DNA of 64,000 nt, taken from positions 101,539,128 to 101,603,127 of the forward strand of contig CM070875.1 of assembly GCA_036365515.1 (NCBI GenBank), written 5' to 3'. This DNA is from Torymus aiolomorphi. Taxonomy: Eukaryota > Arthropoda > Insecta > Hymenoptera > Torymidae. This document shows positions 35,911 to 46,844 of the stretch, one piece after another (the stretch's first letter is position 1; each line of letters opens with the position of its first letter). A program made the position numbers and the translations under genes. Below the pieces are notes generated by a model. The model was given only the letters and a program-made list of their open reading frames with translations. It did no database searches and was not told the origin of the DNA.

Positions 35911-37020
35911 CTAGGGGGGTACCCGCCTACTCGCTCCGCTCGTCAATCTTCCATTTTGAAAAAGTGATTGAATTGTAAATTTTGTTTGCTTTTTTCTTCG
36001 AGAAAACCTAAACTTTTTTCAATTTTTCACCGACATATTGGTTCCACCACTTTAAATTTCGAAAGTCCGAAAACAAAATCTTGATCAACGACCTTGATAA
36101 CTCCTGTATACTGATTTTAAAAGAAACCTATGCTTCATTCGGATTTTTGACCACCATTTTGAATTTAGAATGTCTGATAGCAAGATCGTGATCAGCGACC
36201 CTGCATTCTAATTTCGAGAAAAAAACTAAGCTTTTCCGAATCTTTAACGGCCATATTGGTCCGCCATTTTGAATAAATTCAATAAAATCTTGATCAGCGA
36301 CCTCAAAAACCTTATCTGTATACTAAGCAACAAAATCTAAGCTTTCCTTGAAGTGTCGACGGCGATATTGGGAACTTTCGACCGCCATAGTCAATTCGCC
36401 ATTTTTAATTTTGAAAGCCTAATAGCAAAATCTTGATCATCGATCTCGAAAAGTCCTGTATTCCAATTTTTAGAAAAACTTAAGTTTTTTTCGAATTTTC
36501 ATATTAGTATAGATTTAGCTATTATACTTTCGCAATTTAAAATAGCGGTCCAATATGGTAGTGAAAATTCGAAAAAAGTTTTTTTTTCTAAAAATTTAAC
36601 GTTAGTATACAGAGGTTTTGGAGGTCGTTGATCAAGATTTTATTGGATTTTCGAAATTCAAAATGGCGGACCAATATGGCCGTTAAAGATTCGGAAAAGC
36701 TTAGTTTTTTCTTGAAATTAGAATACAGGGTCGCTGATCACGATCTTGCTATCAGGCATTCTAAATTCAAAATGGTGGTCAAAAGTTCGAATGAAGCATA
36801 GAATTCTTTTAAAATTAGTATACAGGAGTTTTCAAGGTTACTGATAAAGATTTTGTTTTCGGACTTTCGAAATTTAAAGTGGTGGAACCAATATGGCGGT
36901 GAAAAATTTGAAAAAACCTTAGGTTTTCTCGAAAAAAAAAATAGAACAAAATTTACAATTCAATCACTTTCTAAAAATGGGGGGTTGACGAGCGGAGCGA
37001 GTAGGCGGGTACCCCACTAG
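35911..37020. mobile_element. Foldback-type element with arms of about 540 bp
   Basis: The ends CTAGGGGGGTACCCGCC and GGCGGGTACCCCACTAG begin long inverted arms that meet near 36,510. Each arm is built from about four diverged direct repeats of 100-140 bp, marked by GATCA(A/G)CGACC at 36,083, 36,192, 36,292 and 36,435, and by GGCCATATTGG / CCGCCATTTTGAA phrases. Long arms made of internal tandem repeats are the layout of Drosophila foldback elements. Relationship to that family is not claimed. No coding frame. Confidence 0.85.
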
Positions 37021-37044
37021 TATTTATATATAGTATATTTGCAT

Positions 37045-37150
<106 letters not shown>

Positions 37151-37426
37151 GCACGCACGCACACATACGCACGCACGCACACACACACACACACACAGAC
37201 ACACACAAACTAACATACACGTACACACACACACGCGCAGACATACGTAGATCATAATACGCTGAGTACGTGTTATATGATTTTTTGAATCACTCATAAC
37301 TCAAGAAAAGGATCAGCTAGGATGTTCATTTCGATGGATTTTTTATTTATTTGACATACTTAATCGATCCGCGCAAGCGTCAGCATTTTCATACGTGTTA
37401 AGTTGGCTTCAGGCTGGGTGTGTGCA

Positions 37427-38629
37427 GTCGGATGCTCAACTCCTGAGAAGCATTCAACAGTACGACCGAACAATAGTCCAGATGAGGGAAAAGCAGTGTT
37501 TCAAGAAGCCATCTATGAAGAGTCTCGGTAGTATACTTTCTGAAGAATCTCAGATGGTACATGATTCTATTGCACTTAGTTATTTTATCTACATGATTCT
37601 TCCAGGTTAGTCTAGAGTCCAGTACTACATCGAGACTCTCAACAGAGTCGGAAAAATGAACCTTCGTTCCACAGCCCATGTCAATGCAGAGCAAGGGATC
37701 AATTTTTATGCTATTCACGTATCGATTGCTACCGAAAACAATCGCCTTTGTCGTACCTGCATTGAGTTTGAGCGAGGCACCAGTTGCCTATTCTGAAACT
37801 GCCCTTGCAGCCCGCAGGATCAATGCCATCCCCTCACCCAGTCTATCGCATCGAATTCGACAACAGACTTGCAGGTCATCTTCATATAATAAATGTTGAA
37901 CACCCAAAGGGCCGAGAACCCCCGTCAGGTCATTGGTATAGAGGCAAAACAACAAAGGTCCTAGTACTAACCCTAAGATGGGACTTCTAAGTTGGTACTG
38001 AGCCATGAGGACTCCCCAGAAAATTTAAAGGATACGCATTTCATCCTGCCTTCAAAGAAGGAGTTAATCCACATAAGGGCAGCCCTAGAGAATCGCATCA
38101 ATCTTAACTTCTCGAGAAGTCGGGAAGGTAGGATAGTATCGAATCCCTTGCTAAAATCAAACAGCAGAAGAATTGTCATGAGTTTTTTTGTCGATACCTG
38201 TTTTATATCGTCCGTTAGTTTAAGTAAGACCGTTTGCATGGAATTTAATCGTCGTAAGCCAGTTTGTTTTGGGTCGGGTACTTTTGAGGTCTCAAGATGC
38301 TCCATCAGCTGTGAATGTGCAATCTGCTCCAGTACCTTCGAAAGAAAGCAGAGCAAGGCGATAGATCGGAAATCTGAAGAAGATCAAGGTGCCTTGCTTT
38401 TCTTCAAGGGAACAATGTTTTCTTTCTTCTAAAGGGCTGGGAAGATGCTCGTGGTCAAAAAGGAGTTGAAGAGTTTCACCAAGAGGTTGCCGATGACTGG
38501 CAGTACTTTAACAATGTCACTTTGCAGAATGCCATCCGCTCCACGTACCTGCGATGAGAAGTGAGATATCGCAATAGCTACATCATGAAAGTGTATAGCT
38601 TTAAAGAAAAAACCGTCGGAATTACCCAT
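37427..38629 (-). pseudogene. LINE reverse transcriptase palm region (5' of insertion)
   Basis: Minus-strand pieces in order: 38,629-38,429 (domain lead, DGILQSDIVKVLP), 38,356-37,973 (PKQTGLRRLNSMQTVLLKLTDD; motif A LLLFDFSKGFDTI, normally SKAFD), 38,006-37,788 (VLGPLLFCLYTNDL; catalytic LLYEDDLQVCC, where YADD has become YEDD) and 37,718-37,427 (LDVVLDSRLTWKNHV, LFPHLDYCSVVLLN). Frameshifts lie near 38,400, 37,990 and 37,750. The catalytic aspartates are retained, but the frame is not. Confidence 0.82.
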
Positions 38630-38769
38630 GGAGATAATTCTGCGACGAACCTCGCTGTCATCTCACGGAGAGAGCGACACTCTGGCAAAATGACGTGTTG
38701 CAAAATGTTAAGCTCTTGCTGTGTAAATCCGTTCAAATTCTCAGTGTGCCTGGGTAAGAGCCTCAGGCC

Positions 38770-38960
38770 AAGAATGAAGATATAATTTATTTATTGTGAC
38801 GAGGAAAGTGCCGGCATGGGTGAATTCCTCGTATGGCACAATTGACTCTCTGCCAAGGCCATCGCTCTTGCACGCGCACAATGTAGCCAAATCTACAAAT
38901 GCTTGTGCTTGTTCTATGGTGCGGCGACGGAAATACGGCGAGGCGCGAGCATAGCCGCGT
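38770..38960 (+). repeat. LTR-like repeat copy 2 with the same copia-derived flank
   Basis: AAGAATGAAGATATAATTTA (38,770 onward), the same copia codons as at 31,907-31,930, is followed by TGTGACGAG and about 160 bp matching copy 1. The right part diverges after about 38,955 into GA-rich sequence. It lies beyond the 5' remnant of the minus-strand LINE. Confidence 0.7.
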
Positions 38961-39069
38961 CGAGACAGCAACTTAGGGAGAGAGAGTGAGAGAGAGAGAG
39001 AGAGGAGTGGGGAGCCCTCGGCCTTACGCTCGAACTTACGCTCCAGCGCCACGCACCTTTGCCCCTCAC

Positions 39070-39440
39070 GTGTATATATATATATAAATGAGAGTGTGTG
39101 GATGATTGAATAAATGTTTAAGTGCATATGGGAATGTATGTAAGTGAGAGTGTGAATGATTACTTGATTATGTAAATGAGTGTATATGCGAATGAATGAA
39201 TGAATATGTATGCAAATAAGAGTATGTGAATGGTTGATTATGAGACTGTGTGGATGATTGAATAAATGTTTAAGTGCATATGGGAATGTATGTAAATGAG
39301 GGTGTGTGAATGAATATCTATGTAAAATGAGAGTGAATGAATGACTGAATATGTATGTAAATGAGAGTGTGTGAATGAATATGTATGTAAATGAGAGTGA
39401 ATGAATGAATGAATATGTATGTAAATGAATGATTAGGAAA
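39070..39440. repeat. Degenerate minisatellite (GAATGAATATGTATGTAAAT)n
   Basis: About ten imperfect units of roughly 36-45 bp built from GTGTGAATGA, ATATGTATGTAAATGA and GAGAGTG phrases. One longer unit (TGGATGATTGAATAAATGTT) appears twice, near 39,100 and 39,250. No coding potential. Confidence 0.85.
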
Positions 39441-39784
39441 TTATACGAATCAAAGAGAAAATGGTGAGAGCCCCAACCGACGCTCTCACCTGTGAGGAAC
39501 AACCATTCATGCAACAAATATTTTACCTTTCCCCTCCAAAAATTTTCTCTCTTTTATACATTTATTTATAATACAAACATTATCATAAAATATAAAATTT
39601 TTATGTATACATAGAATATAACAATTCAGTAGTAAGTAAATTCACGCTTTCTGTTCGAGGCATTGGTACAAGACCCAAACAGCACTCCTCTTGATGACCG
39701 CAAACATCCTTATTTTCCCAGGATACGTTAGGTGAGTCATCGTGGGTGTAAACATTTTCTAACAATCACCATCTCAATGAATCT

Positions 39785-40291
39785 TCATTCTTTGCAGCGC
39801 AGCTTGGTTTTTGAGCAATGCGGATGGTATGGGCATCTTATTTTCTCCTCTTTATGGATTTTCTTTAGCGCCGGGCATCCAAAATCCTCAATATTATTAA
39901 CTAGCCTAAGAAAAAAAATGTAATTATTGAAAATTATGTTAGAATATTGCTTTTATAATACTTACTTTCCGGGAACCATTTCTCCAATCCATTTTCTTTT
40001 ATCATACCCTTTTACATGGATTGTCGTAGCGTTCTTGAGTCTACTTTGTAAAATCTCTATTATCCGACTGTATGGAAACACTCCAGACTCCCACGCCATT
40101 CCATGATAATTTTTTACAAGCCACTCATTCGCCATCTTTTCTTCGCGTAGAAGACGTTTCCACTGACAAGATGGCTGAAAGTGATAAACTGATAGAATGG
40201 AGTTTTCAGGTAGCTCGACGATGGCTAACTCCTTCACGACGAATAAGTTCGACGATCTTTTGAAGCCCTGAACGTCTACGATGTACTCCAT
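39785..40291 (-). pseudogene. Small two-exon gene of a conserved arthropod family (VDVQGFK)
   Basis: Exon 1 (40,291-39,966) starts MEYIVDVQGFKRSSNLFVVK and contains NYHGMAWESGVFPY and IHVKGYDKRKWIGEM. A 60-nt GT-AG intron (39,965-39,906; GTAAGT...TTTTCTTAG) leads in phase to exon 2 (39,905-39,785), with a CP.L and later Cys/His pattern. A run of five A near 39,805 appears to shift the frame just before the end. I have seen this pattern in arthropod repeat-associated proteins. The role is unknown; the D-x-x-G start could suggest an RNase H-like fold, but that is weak. It is divergently paired with the polymerase gene at 40,766. Confidence 0.6.
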
Positions 40292-40367
40292 TCTCTCTGC
40301 TGCTGATGAAGAGCTGTTGATACCTCGCTGCGTCGTCCTCGTCTAAGCTAGCGGAGTAGCGAGCGAT

Positions 40368-40375
40368 CTTTTATA
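40368..40375 (-). promoter_or_regulatory. TATA box of the minus-strand gene
   Basis: GGATATAAAAGATCGC on the minus strand gives a strong TATAAAAG at 40,375-40,368, 77 nt upstream of the ATG at 40,291. The spacing allows transcription to begin near 40,340. Confidence 0.6.
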
Positions 40376-40477
40376 TCCGAGATTTTTCTTTCTCGAAACT
40401 TCCTTCCACGAACCCCCTCCCTTCCTCGAAGGTTTTTTCCTTCCTTGGAACCTCCCACTATTACATCATTGAAGGGC

Positions 40478-40513
40478 TATAAGAGCAGCCGCTTCGTTAC
40501 GGAGCCATCAGTT
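40478..40513 (+). promoter_or_regulatory. TATA box and TCAGT initiator of the polymerase gene
   Basis: CTATAAGAG at 40,478-40,486 is followed about 30 nt later by CATCAGTT (initiator TCAGT at 40,508-40,512), the spacing of arthropod TATA/Inr promoters. A second TCAGT lies at 40,526-40,530. With the minus TATA 100 bp away this forms a bidirectional promoter. Confidence 0.6.
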
Positions 40514-40536
40514 GACTGAGTCAAATCAGTGAGTTC

Positions 40537-40715
40537 ACTAAGTGCTACTCCCCAGTGCAAGATATACTACAAGGATTCATCGAATGCTACTTCCCAGTGT
40601 AATAAGGACTACTACGAGGATTCATCGTGTGTTACTTCCTAGTGTAAGGACTACTGCGAGGATTCATCCTGTGTTACTTCTTACTGTAAGGTCTACTGCA
40701 AGGATTCATCAAGGC
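40537..40715 (+). repeat. Minisatellite in the polymerase 5' leader, four units of about 45 bp
   Basis: Units begin GTGCTACTCCCCAGT, ATGCTACTTCCCAGT, GTGTTACTTCCTAGT and GTGTTACTTCTTACT, each followed by AAGGACTACTGCGAGGATTC-like text. They lie between the initiator and the ATG at 40,766. All frames across it are repeat artefacts, although one is open for 75 codons. Confidence 0.85.
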
Positions 40716-40765
40716 AGCATTGTGGAAGAACGTAAATCAACTAGGAGCGTGATAAAGACATTTAG

Positions 40766-42876
40766 GTGAGAATGACATCTCCTGGGTATTACAGTTATAT
40801 AGTTAAATTATTATGGAAATCATTAGAGAGTGTAAACAAAGGAGTTGCAACTTCTATAGATATAAAGCGCTGGATTGATTTGAATAGTGATGCTATTAAT
40901 GCATTAGAGAAGTTAGCCACTTCGGGAACGCTTACCAGAGCAAAGAAGCAGAAATGTCAAACATCAATGACACATTTGCTTACTATTCAAAACAAACTGC
41001 GCAGTTTTTTAAAATCTGGTGATGGCTTGTTGCAAAATTCGCCACCATTAAGTAAGGAAGGTGACCAAAGCGTCAAATGGGATGATGTGTTCTCAGCATT
41101 TGAGAGACGCATAAGTTCAGGTGTAATATCGAATCTGACTCATATGGATATCGGTTCGTTTATGAAGGATGCTCAAATCATCTTTGAATGGAAGATAATG
41201 GAGGCTCTCAAGGTATACAATGCGATTAAAGTGAATGCCGAAATTGCAGGAGAATATATAATCCAAAAAAGTGACTTGGTAAATGCGGAAGTTAAATACT
41301 TTAATACAGAAAATGCACCGATATATAAAGTCACAGATTTAAAACAATGTTTCGATATCAATGTTAAATAAGCTGTTCAGCGTGAGACGTAAAAATTTCA
41401 AGAAAGAGGTTCTGGATGGAGTCTACAACAAATTTTAAGTCTGACAATAAACATCAATAAGTATGAGTCGATGAAAGGAAGTTCCTACATACCACTACCA
41501 AAAGAAATACTAGTGAGAAAGGCTTGTGTGAATGTAAAAAACAAAGATGATCAATGGTTCATGTGGTCTATTTTGGCTGCTCTACACCCTCAGGAAAAAA
41601 ACATAGATCGAGTTAGTAAGTATTTAAAATATGATAGTGAATTAAACTTTAATGGAATAGAATTTCCTATCTCATTGAAACAGATAAGTAAATTTGAAAA
41701 CCAAAACTATGTTTCTGTAAATGTATACATTTTAAAAATGATTAGTAGCAAGTTCAAAGTTCATTCATGTTATATTAACATCTCTAAAGAAAAATTTGCA
41801 TGTTAATTTACTTCTTATACAAGACTACTATATAGATGAAAATGAAAAAGAAGAGGGTAATGATAATCCAATTGCTCTAATGCCAAAGTTTCACTACGTT
41901 TGGATTAAGAACTTGTCACGCTTGATAACGAGTCAATTAACAAAGCCTAATGGACAATGTTATATTTGTGATCGGTGTCTACATTATTTTCAGTCAGAAG
42001 AAAAGTTCAATAATCATGGAGTAGACTGCATACAATTAAATAAGTGCAAGATTAAATTACCAATGCCACAAGATAATATTCTTTCATTTAAAAATTATAA
42101 TCGACAGACGAAAGTACCTTACGTTTTCTACGCAGATTTTGAATGTCTGTTGAGACCTGTAGAAGACGAAACATCACGCGCATTTCAAGAACATGAAGCT
42201 TACAGTATTGGATATTATTTAAAATGTAGTTTCGATGATAGTCGATCAGGCTATCACAGCTATCGTCAGGAAGATGATGATGAAATGAGCGCTGTTGTCT
42301 GGTTTATTGTAAAACTTCAAGAATTGGCTACTCATCTGGAAGAGATGTATAATACCCCTAAACCTATGATTCTCACTCATGAAGAGATAGAAAACTTTAA
42401 AATGGCTAAATTATGCCATATTTGCAGTAAGCAGTTTTCTGTAAATGATAAAAAAGTAAGAGACCACTGCCATATTACTGGAAAGTAAGTAAACTATATT
42501 ATTTATTATTAATTCATGTTATTTAAATATATATTAAATTAATTATGTGTATGATTTCAGGTATAGAGGAGCTACTCATGAGGGATGTAACATCAACTTT
42601 AAAGATGCCAGGTTTATCCCAGTAGTGTTTCATAATCTGATAGATTATGACCCTCATTTTATCATTAAGAAACTTGCAAGTGATGAAATTTTAAAAGGAC
42701 GTGTACAACTTATTGCTGAAAATAAAGAAAGATATATATCTTTCACAAAATATATTGAAGGTAGTGATTTTAACTTTAGATTCATAGATTCTTTCAGATT
42801 CATGCCACCATCTTTGGAGAACTTCTCATATTTACTTAATAGATCTAAAGTAGTATTTCATAATGTTTTAGTCTGA
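40766..42876 (+). pseudogene. Polinton/Maverick-type DNA polymerase B, N-terminal half (broken)
   Basis: Segment 40,766-41,371 is the N-terminal region (MTSPGYYSYIVK). Two in-frame TAA stops (41,369-41,371 and 41,390-41,392) interrupt it. The same frame continues to 41,806, where an extra base near 41,793 shifts to the frame of 41,796-42,484. Domains seen: a Cys/His finger (CYICDRCLHYF), exonuclease I motif FYADFECLL, and an endonuclease-VII-like Cys/His cluster (CHICSKQF...DHCHITG). A 76-nt GT-AG intron (42,485-42,560) leads to the second half of that cluster, HNLIDYDPHFI and the exonuclease segment FIDSFRFM. It ends at 42,876 in foreign sequence, so the polymerase palm is absent. Protein-primed polymerases of this type copy linear element or viral genomes. 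This copy cannot be functional. Confidence 0.85.
42485..42560 (+). other. GT-AG intron, 76 nt, phase 2
   Basis: GTAAGT at 42,485 and TGATTTCAG ending at 42,560 remove a stop-containing AT-rich segment and restore the polymerase frame between GK and YRGA without a base lost. The exon context (GGAAA before, G after) matches that of the intron in the divergent minus-strand gene. Confidence 0.8.
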
Positions 42877-43163
42877 ATCACACCAAGCGCTCTACTGGAG
42901 CTCGTAACTTTGTGGTTTCTTTCCTGCGTGAGAGAAAAAGTAACATCACATATATCGCACGCTCCACCGTAAACAGCATTGAAAGCATAGATCGGCGGTA
43001 GTTTTGCAGCGAGTGAATCTGTCCAGAACTTAATAGAAACTACTGGCCTACTGAACGAGTCCCAAATAAAAAAGAGAATATTGGTTTTTATGTTTATATC
43101 AGACGGTTTTTGCCCGCGCGAGGTCAAAGTTAGCGTGTTTTATTATTAGAGGATATGTTAATT
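42877..43163. other. Sequence replacing the polymerase C-terminal half
   Basis: No homology recognised. It carries a partial copy of the repeat below (AGTGAATCTGTCCAGAA at about 43,012). A minus frame of 89 aa has a CDIC pair but no family signature. Confidence 0.4.
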
Positions 43164-43164
43164 A

Positions 43165-43393
43165 TATAGAAAGTTAAAGTGACTTTTATGTTGATAATTA
43201 TTAGTATTCGTTCATTGCACGAATCGCAATGAAATTATTTGGTTTTCATAGTATATCTAAAGTAAAACACAAGAGTACCAATGTTATAGATATTTTAAAC
43301 ACTACGGTTGCCATCTAGGACGGCACCGATCAGAGCTGATTATGAAGCGAGTGAATCTGTCTAAAATAAAATAATATGATTGGGCTAGTGAAT
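43165..43393 (+). repeat. Direct repeat copy 1 (about 225 bp)
   Basis: It matches 45,010-45,229 in the same orientation. Shared phrases include GAATCGCAATRAAATTATTT, AAACACAAGAGTACCA and TGAATCTGTC...ATTGGGCTAGTGAAT. The two copies differ by roughly one base in seven and bracket about 1.6 kb. Confidence 0.85.
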
Positions 43394-45009
43394 GTGTCTT
43401 GAATCAAGTAGAGAATATGGGCTTTAAGGGGGGGGGGGTATGGTTAATTCGTAAAAAAATGGGTCATTTTTAATGATTTTTATATTCGCTCCAGTAAATG
43501 AAAATTTATTTTAATAAAAAGTATATGATTCAGTAACTATTGTACAATATTCTGTGAAATTTTCATTGAAAAATATTAAAAATTAAGCCGTTGGCAGCAA
43601 TTCTGCGGAGGTGCCTTGACAAAATGTTGTTTTGCGGTGGACAGCATATCTCAGCACTGGATCGTCTGAAATTAAAAATTGAAACAGATATCGTTAGATA
43701 AGCACATTCTCGAGGTAACAACGAGAGCTTTTTTTTTTTTTTAATTTCTCGCGGTTGCGCGACTGAGGGATAACTCAGCAGGTGGCCGCGCGACGACAGC
43801 ACTCATCAGCTGCTCTCTGCGGAACAGCTGACTCACTACACTGATTAGCCGAGTATGGCAAACATCATACCGTCTCTCTCACGTTTACACATGTAAATGA
43901 GAGAGACGTTGATTTGGCTCACTCCTCGGGAACAACGAGGCGAGGAGAAAGACGAAAGTGCTCACTCATTCAGTCTACTCAATTCTCTCTCTTCATCTGA
44001 AAGGCGTGCTCGCCGCGAGACCGCAAATTTTCTCTCTGAAACGGTCGGCCTTGTGGATAACATCAGTGTGCACGTTCGGCAACTCTCACACGGAATCTCT
44101 CATACAGGAGTGTCTCTCACACGGAACTTCTCACACGGCGGTGACGTCCATGCGGCATCTCCTCGTGTAGCAGTGCTGCTCGCCCGGCGTCTCATCACAT
44201 GACATTTCTCAGCGGCTCGCTGCATCTAGTTGGCCACGAGGCGGTCGCGGCACCTCTCAACAACCACTACGCAACACTTAACTGCTGCGTTCTCAACTAT
44301 CTCTCATCGGCTGCTTCGCATCCTCGCACTCATCTCAACGGCTTTCTCATTTCGATCATCACGCTCATCTTACGGCGCTTCTCAACTGCTCATCGTCGTT
44401 GCGGACTAATCATCACTGGACCAACTCACCAGCGTAGACGATTAATATAATCGCTACGTACGAGAAGATAAGTACTCTATTACATGCGGCCATTTTATAC
44501 ATAGGTGCGCTGCTATAGTGAACGCATAACTACGCGGTACAATAGGAATTACTCAGTCACGATTGGATCAATAATATCGAATTCTGTCGTCTCATTAAAA
44601 ACTCAACGACAGTAAAATCAATAATATTGATTGTGTTGTTTATTGCATGGTTACTCTCATCAGTGATTCTCAACGTAATTCAGAAAAAACCCATCCACAC
44701 TTACACCTAAACACTCATACACTCAAATTGTACAACTCATATACACTTATACAGCATTTTGTAACACTCATACACTCAACCAATTATGTAACAGGCATAC
44801 ACTCGACCTATTTATTGTAACATTTTCACACATTTAATATCAACCTTGTAACATCAACTGTTCAATCAATTTTAATGCGTCATGTAAATTTGTAATAGTG
44901 ATAATATTCTATAGACAGTTTACAATATATTGTAATTTAATTTACTAAAGTGTAAAATTTGGTAAACATCCACAGCATGTCCTCATTATAAATTATGGTA
45001 TTCTCAAAC
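43394..45009. other. Interval between direct repeats, with a CTCAC/CTCTCACACGG-rich GC patch
   Basis: Positions 43,880-44,450 are GC-richer than the flanks, with repeated CTCTCACACGGAA and TCTCAACGGC phrases. The interval further holds CACTCATACACTCAA repeats at 44,690-44,800. The open frames there have no family signature. It may be an LTR-bounded or simple repeat-rich insertion. Confidence 0.4.
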
Positions 45010-45229
45010 AAAATGACTTCTATGTTGTTAATTATTAGGATTTGTTCGTTGCGCGAATCGCAATAAAATTATTTGGGTTTCATAGTATTTTAGAAGTAAA
45101 ACACAAGAGTACCAGTCTTATATATTTTGAAAGCTCTACTGTTGCCATCCAGGACGGCACAGATTGGAGCTGATTATGAACTGAGTGAATCTGTCCAGAA
45201 TAAAATAGAACAATTGGGCTAGTGAATTT
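45010..45229 (+). repeat. Direct repeat copy 2
   Basis: Partner of 43,165-43,393. Its right end merges directly into the approximately 180-bp satellite (TTTCACTC at 45,224). Confidence 0.85.
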
Positions 45230-45860
45230 CACTCATTGAATAGCATCTACTATGGTTTCCGTTAAAGGTGTATGATTTGTTTCATGTAGAAAACTATCAG
45301 TCGTATATCTTATTTAACAAGATCATAACTCGTCTATTACTTTAAAAAGTTTATTTTCAACAACAGTTTCAATGCGATTTGTCGTTTACTATGTTTAAGC
45401 GGAAGCAACATATATTCGACATTTTCACTCGTGTGCTATCAAATTTTATAAAATTATAACTTAAAAAGTGAACGCCATGATCTGTCTTTATGCCAGACAG
45501 TTTCACTCGCTGAGTAGCATCTACTATACTTTCCTTGATAGCTGCATGTATCGTTCCATATCAATTCATTTACTAAATTATCACTCGTGTATCTTGTTTA
45601 GCAGGTTATCACTCAAGAATTACTTTATAAAGCTTATTTAAAACATATTATTTAAACGCAATGATCTGACTTTATGCCAGAGAGTTTCACTCGCAAAAAG
45701 CATCTACTATCCTTGCCGTGATAGGTGCATGTATCGTTTCATATTGGTTTATATATGAAATTATCACTCGTGTATCTTATTTAGCAAGATTATCTATCAA
45801 GAAGCTCTTTGTAAAGGTTATTCAAAACTTAGATATTGAACGCCATTTAAACCAGAGTAA
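45225..45860 (+). repeat. Satellite array part 1 (about 180-bp monomer)
   Basis: Units start TTTCACTC at 45,224, 45,501 and 45,685, and share AGCATCTACTAT, GTGCATGTATCGTTTCATAT, ATTATCACTCGTGTATCTT and ATGATCTGACTTTATGCCAGA. The first unit carries an extra block of about 90 bp (CGTTTACTATG...CTCGTGTGCTATCAAATT). Interrupted at about 45,870 by the TIR element. Confidence 0.88.
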
Positions 45861-46844
45861 ATAATTTTAAATGATATTAAAATTAAGTACAGGATGAAAC
45901 CTATTGGACAAGGTAGAAGCTATCGTGCTGATAACGAAAAAAATAAATTGGAGTCCATCCGAGGTACGGGGGATGAAATGGGGTGTACTTGTAAGGGTGA
46001 AAAAGTGTTTTTCGCAATTTTCAGCGAAACTAGACTTCCTATTGAAAAAAGTTAAATGTAAAAGTTGTAGCTAATAAAAAGATGTACAACTTTTGTATTG
46101 ACCATTTTTTTGAAAACCTACAATTTTCCGAGAAAAATCGGAAAAACCAAGGGTTTTCGTTTTAATTTTTTTCTTACACAAAATTAATTTTTGTTTTTGC
46201 AAAATTAATTTTTTTTTTTCGCAAAATTTGGTGGAAACTTACCTTTTTGTTTCCGAAATAAGCTGTAATTTTTTGGAATGAAAATAAAAATTTTTATATT
46301 TTATTTTGATTTTAAACCTAAAAAAAAGCCTTATATTCAACCAAAAAATCCCAAGTTAAAAAATAACTTTTTTCAAAATTATCGGTGGTCTTTTTTTTGT
46401 TGAAACAAAAATCGGTGGTTTTTTTTTTTTTGTTTTTTTTTTAGATGGTGTAAAAAAAAGTTGACATATCTGTGGAAAAATTTTCCAGGAAATGCGAAAA
46501 ACTGGAAAAATTAGATTTTAAAAAATCATTTCTTTAATTATTGTTTAAAATTTCTAATTATTTATTATAATTTACAGTTGAAATCTTTGAAATATATATG
46601 ATTTAATGTTACATTAATAAATAAGGTATAATTGCAAATCGCAAAGGAATATGGAGTTGTAAAAAATATGCTAAAATAATTAGTTTTTCGAGTATTAAAT
46701 ATTAGGTTATAAAAGGTTTCAGTAAAAGAAATGATTACTGTAATATTTTTCAATATAAAAAAGTTCATTTATTCAATTGCAGTGTTCTTTATAAAATAGA
46801 AAATTCTGTAACAGAAAAATTTATTTATTTAATATTTACATTTA

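Noticed and set aside
38741..39517. 258-codon minus-strand frame rich in His/Ser/Thr
   Set aside because: Covers a GAATGA/ATGTAAAT minisatellite and the LTR-like repeat; no protein family.
43897..44450. Possible coding exon or CpG-island promoter
   Set aside because: Three overlapping frames with no family signature. Internal CTCTCACACGGAA repeats suggest repeat DNA; kept only as a composition note.
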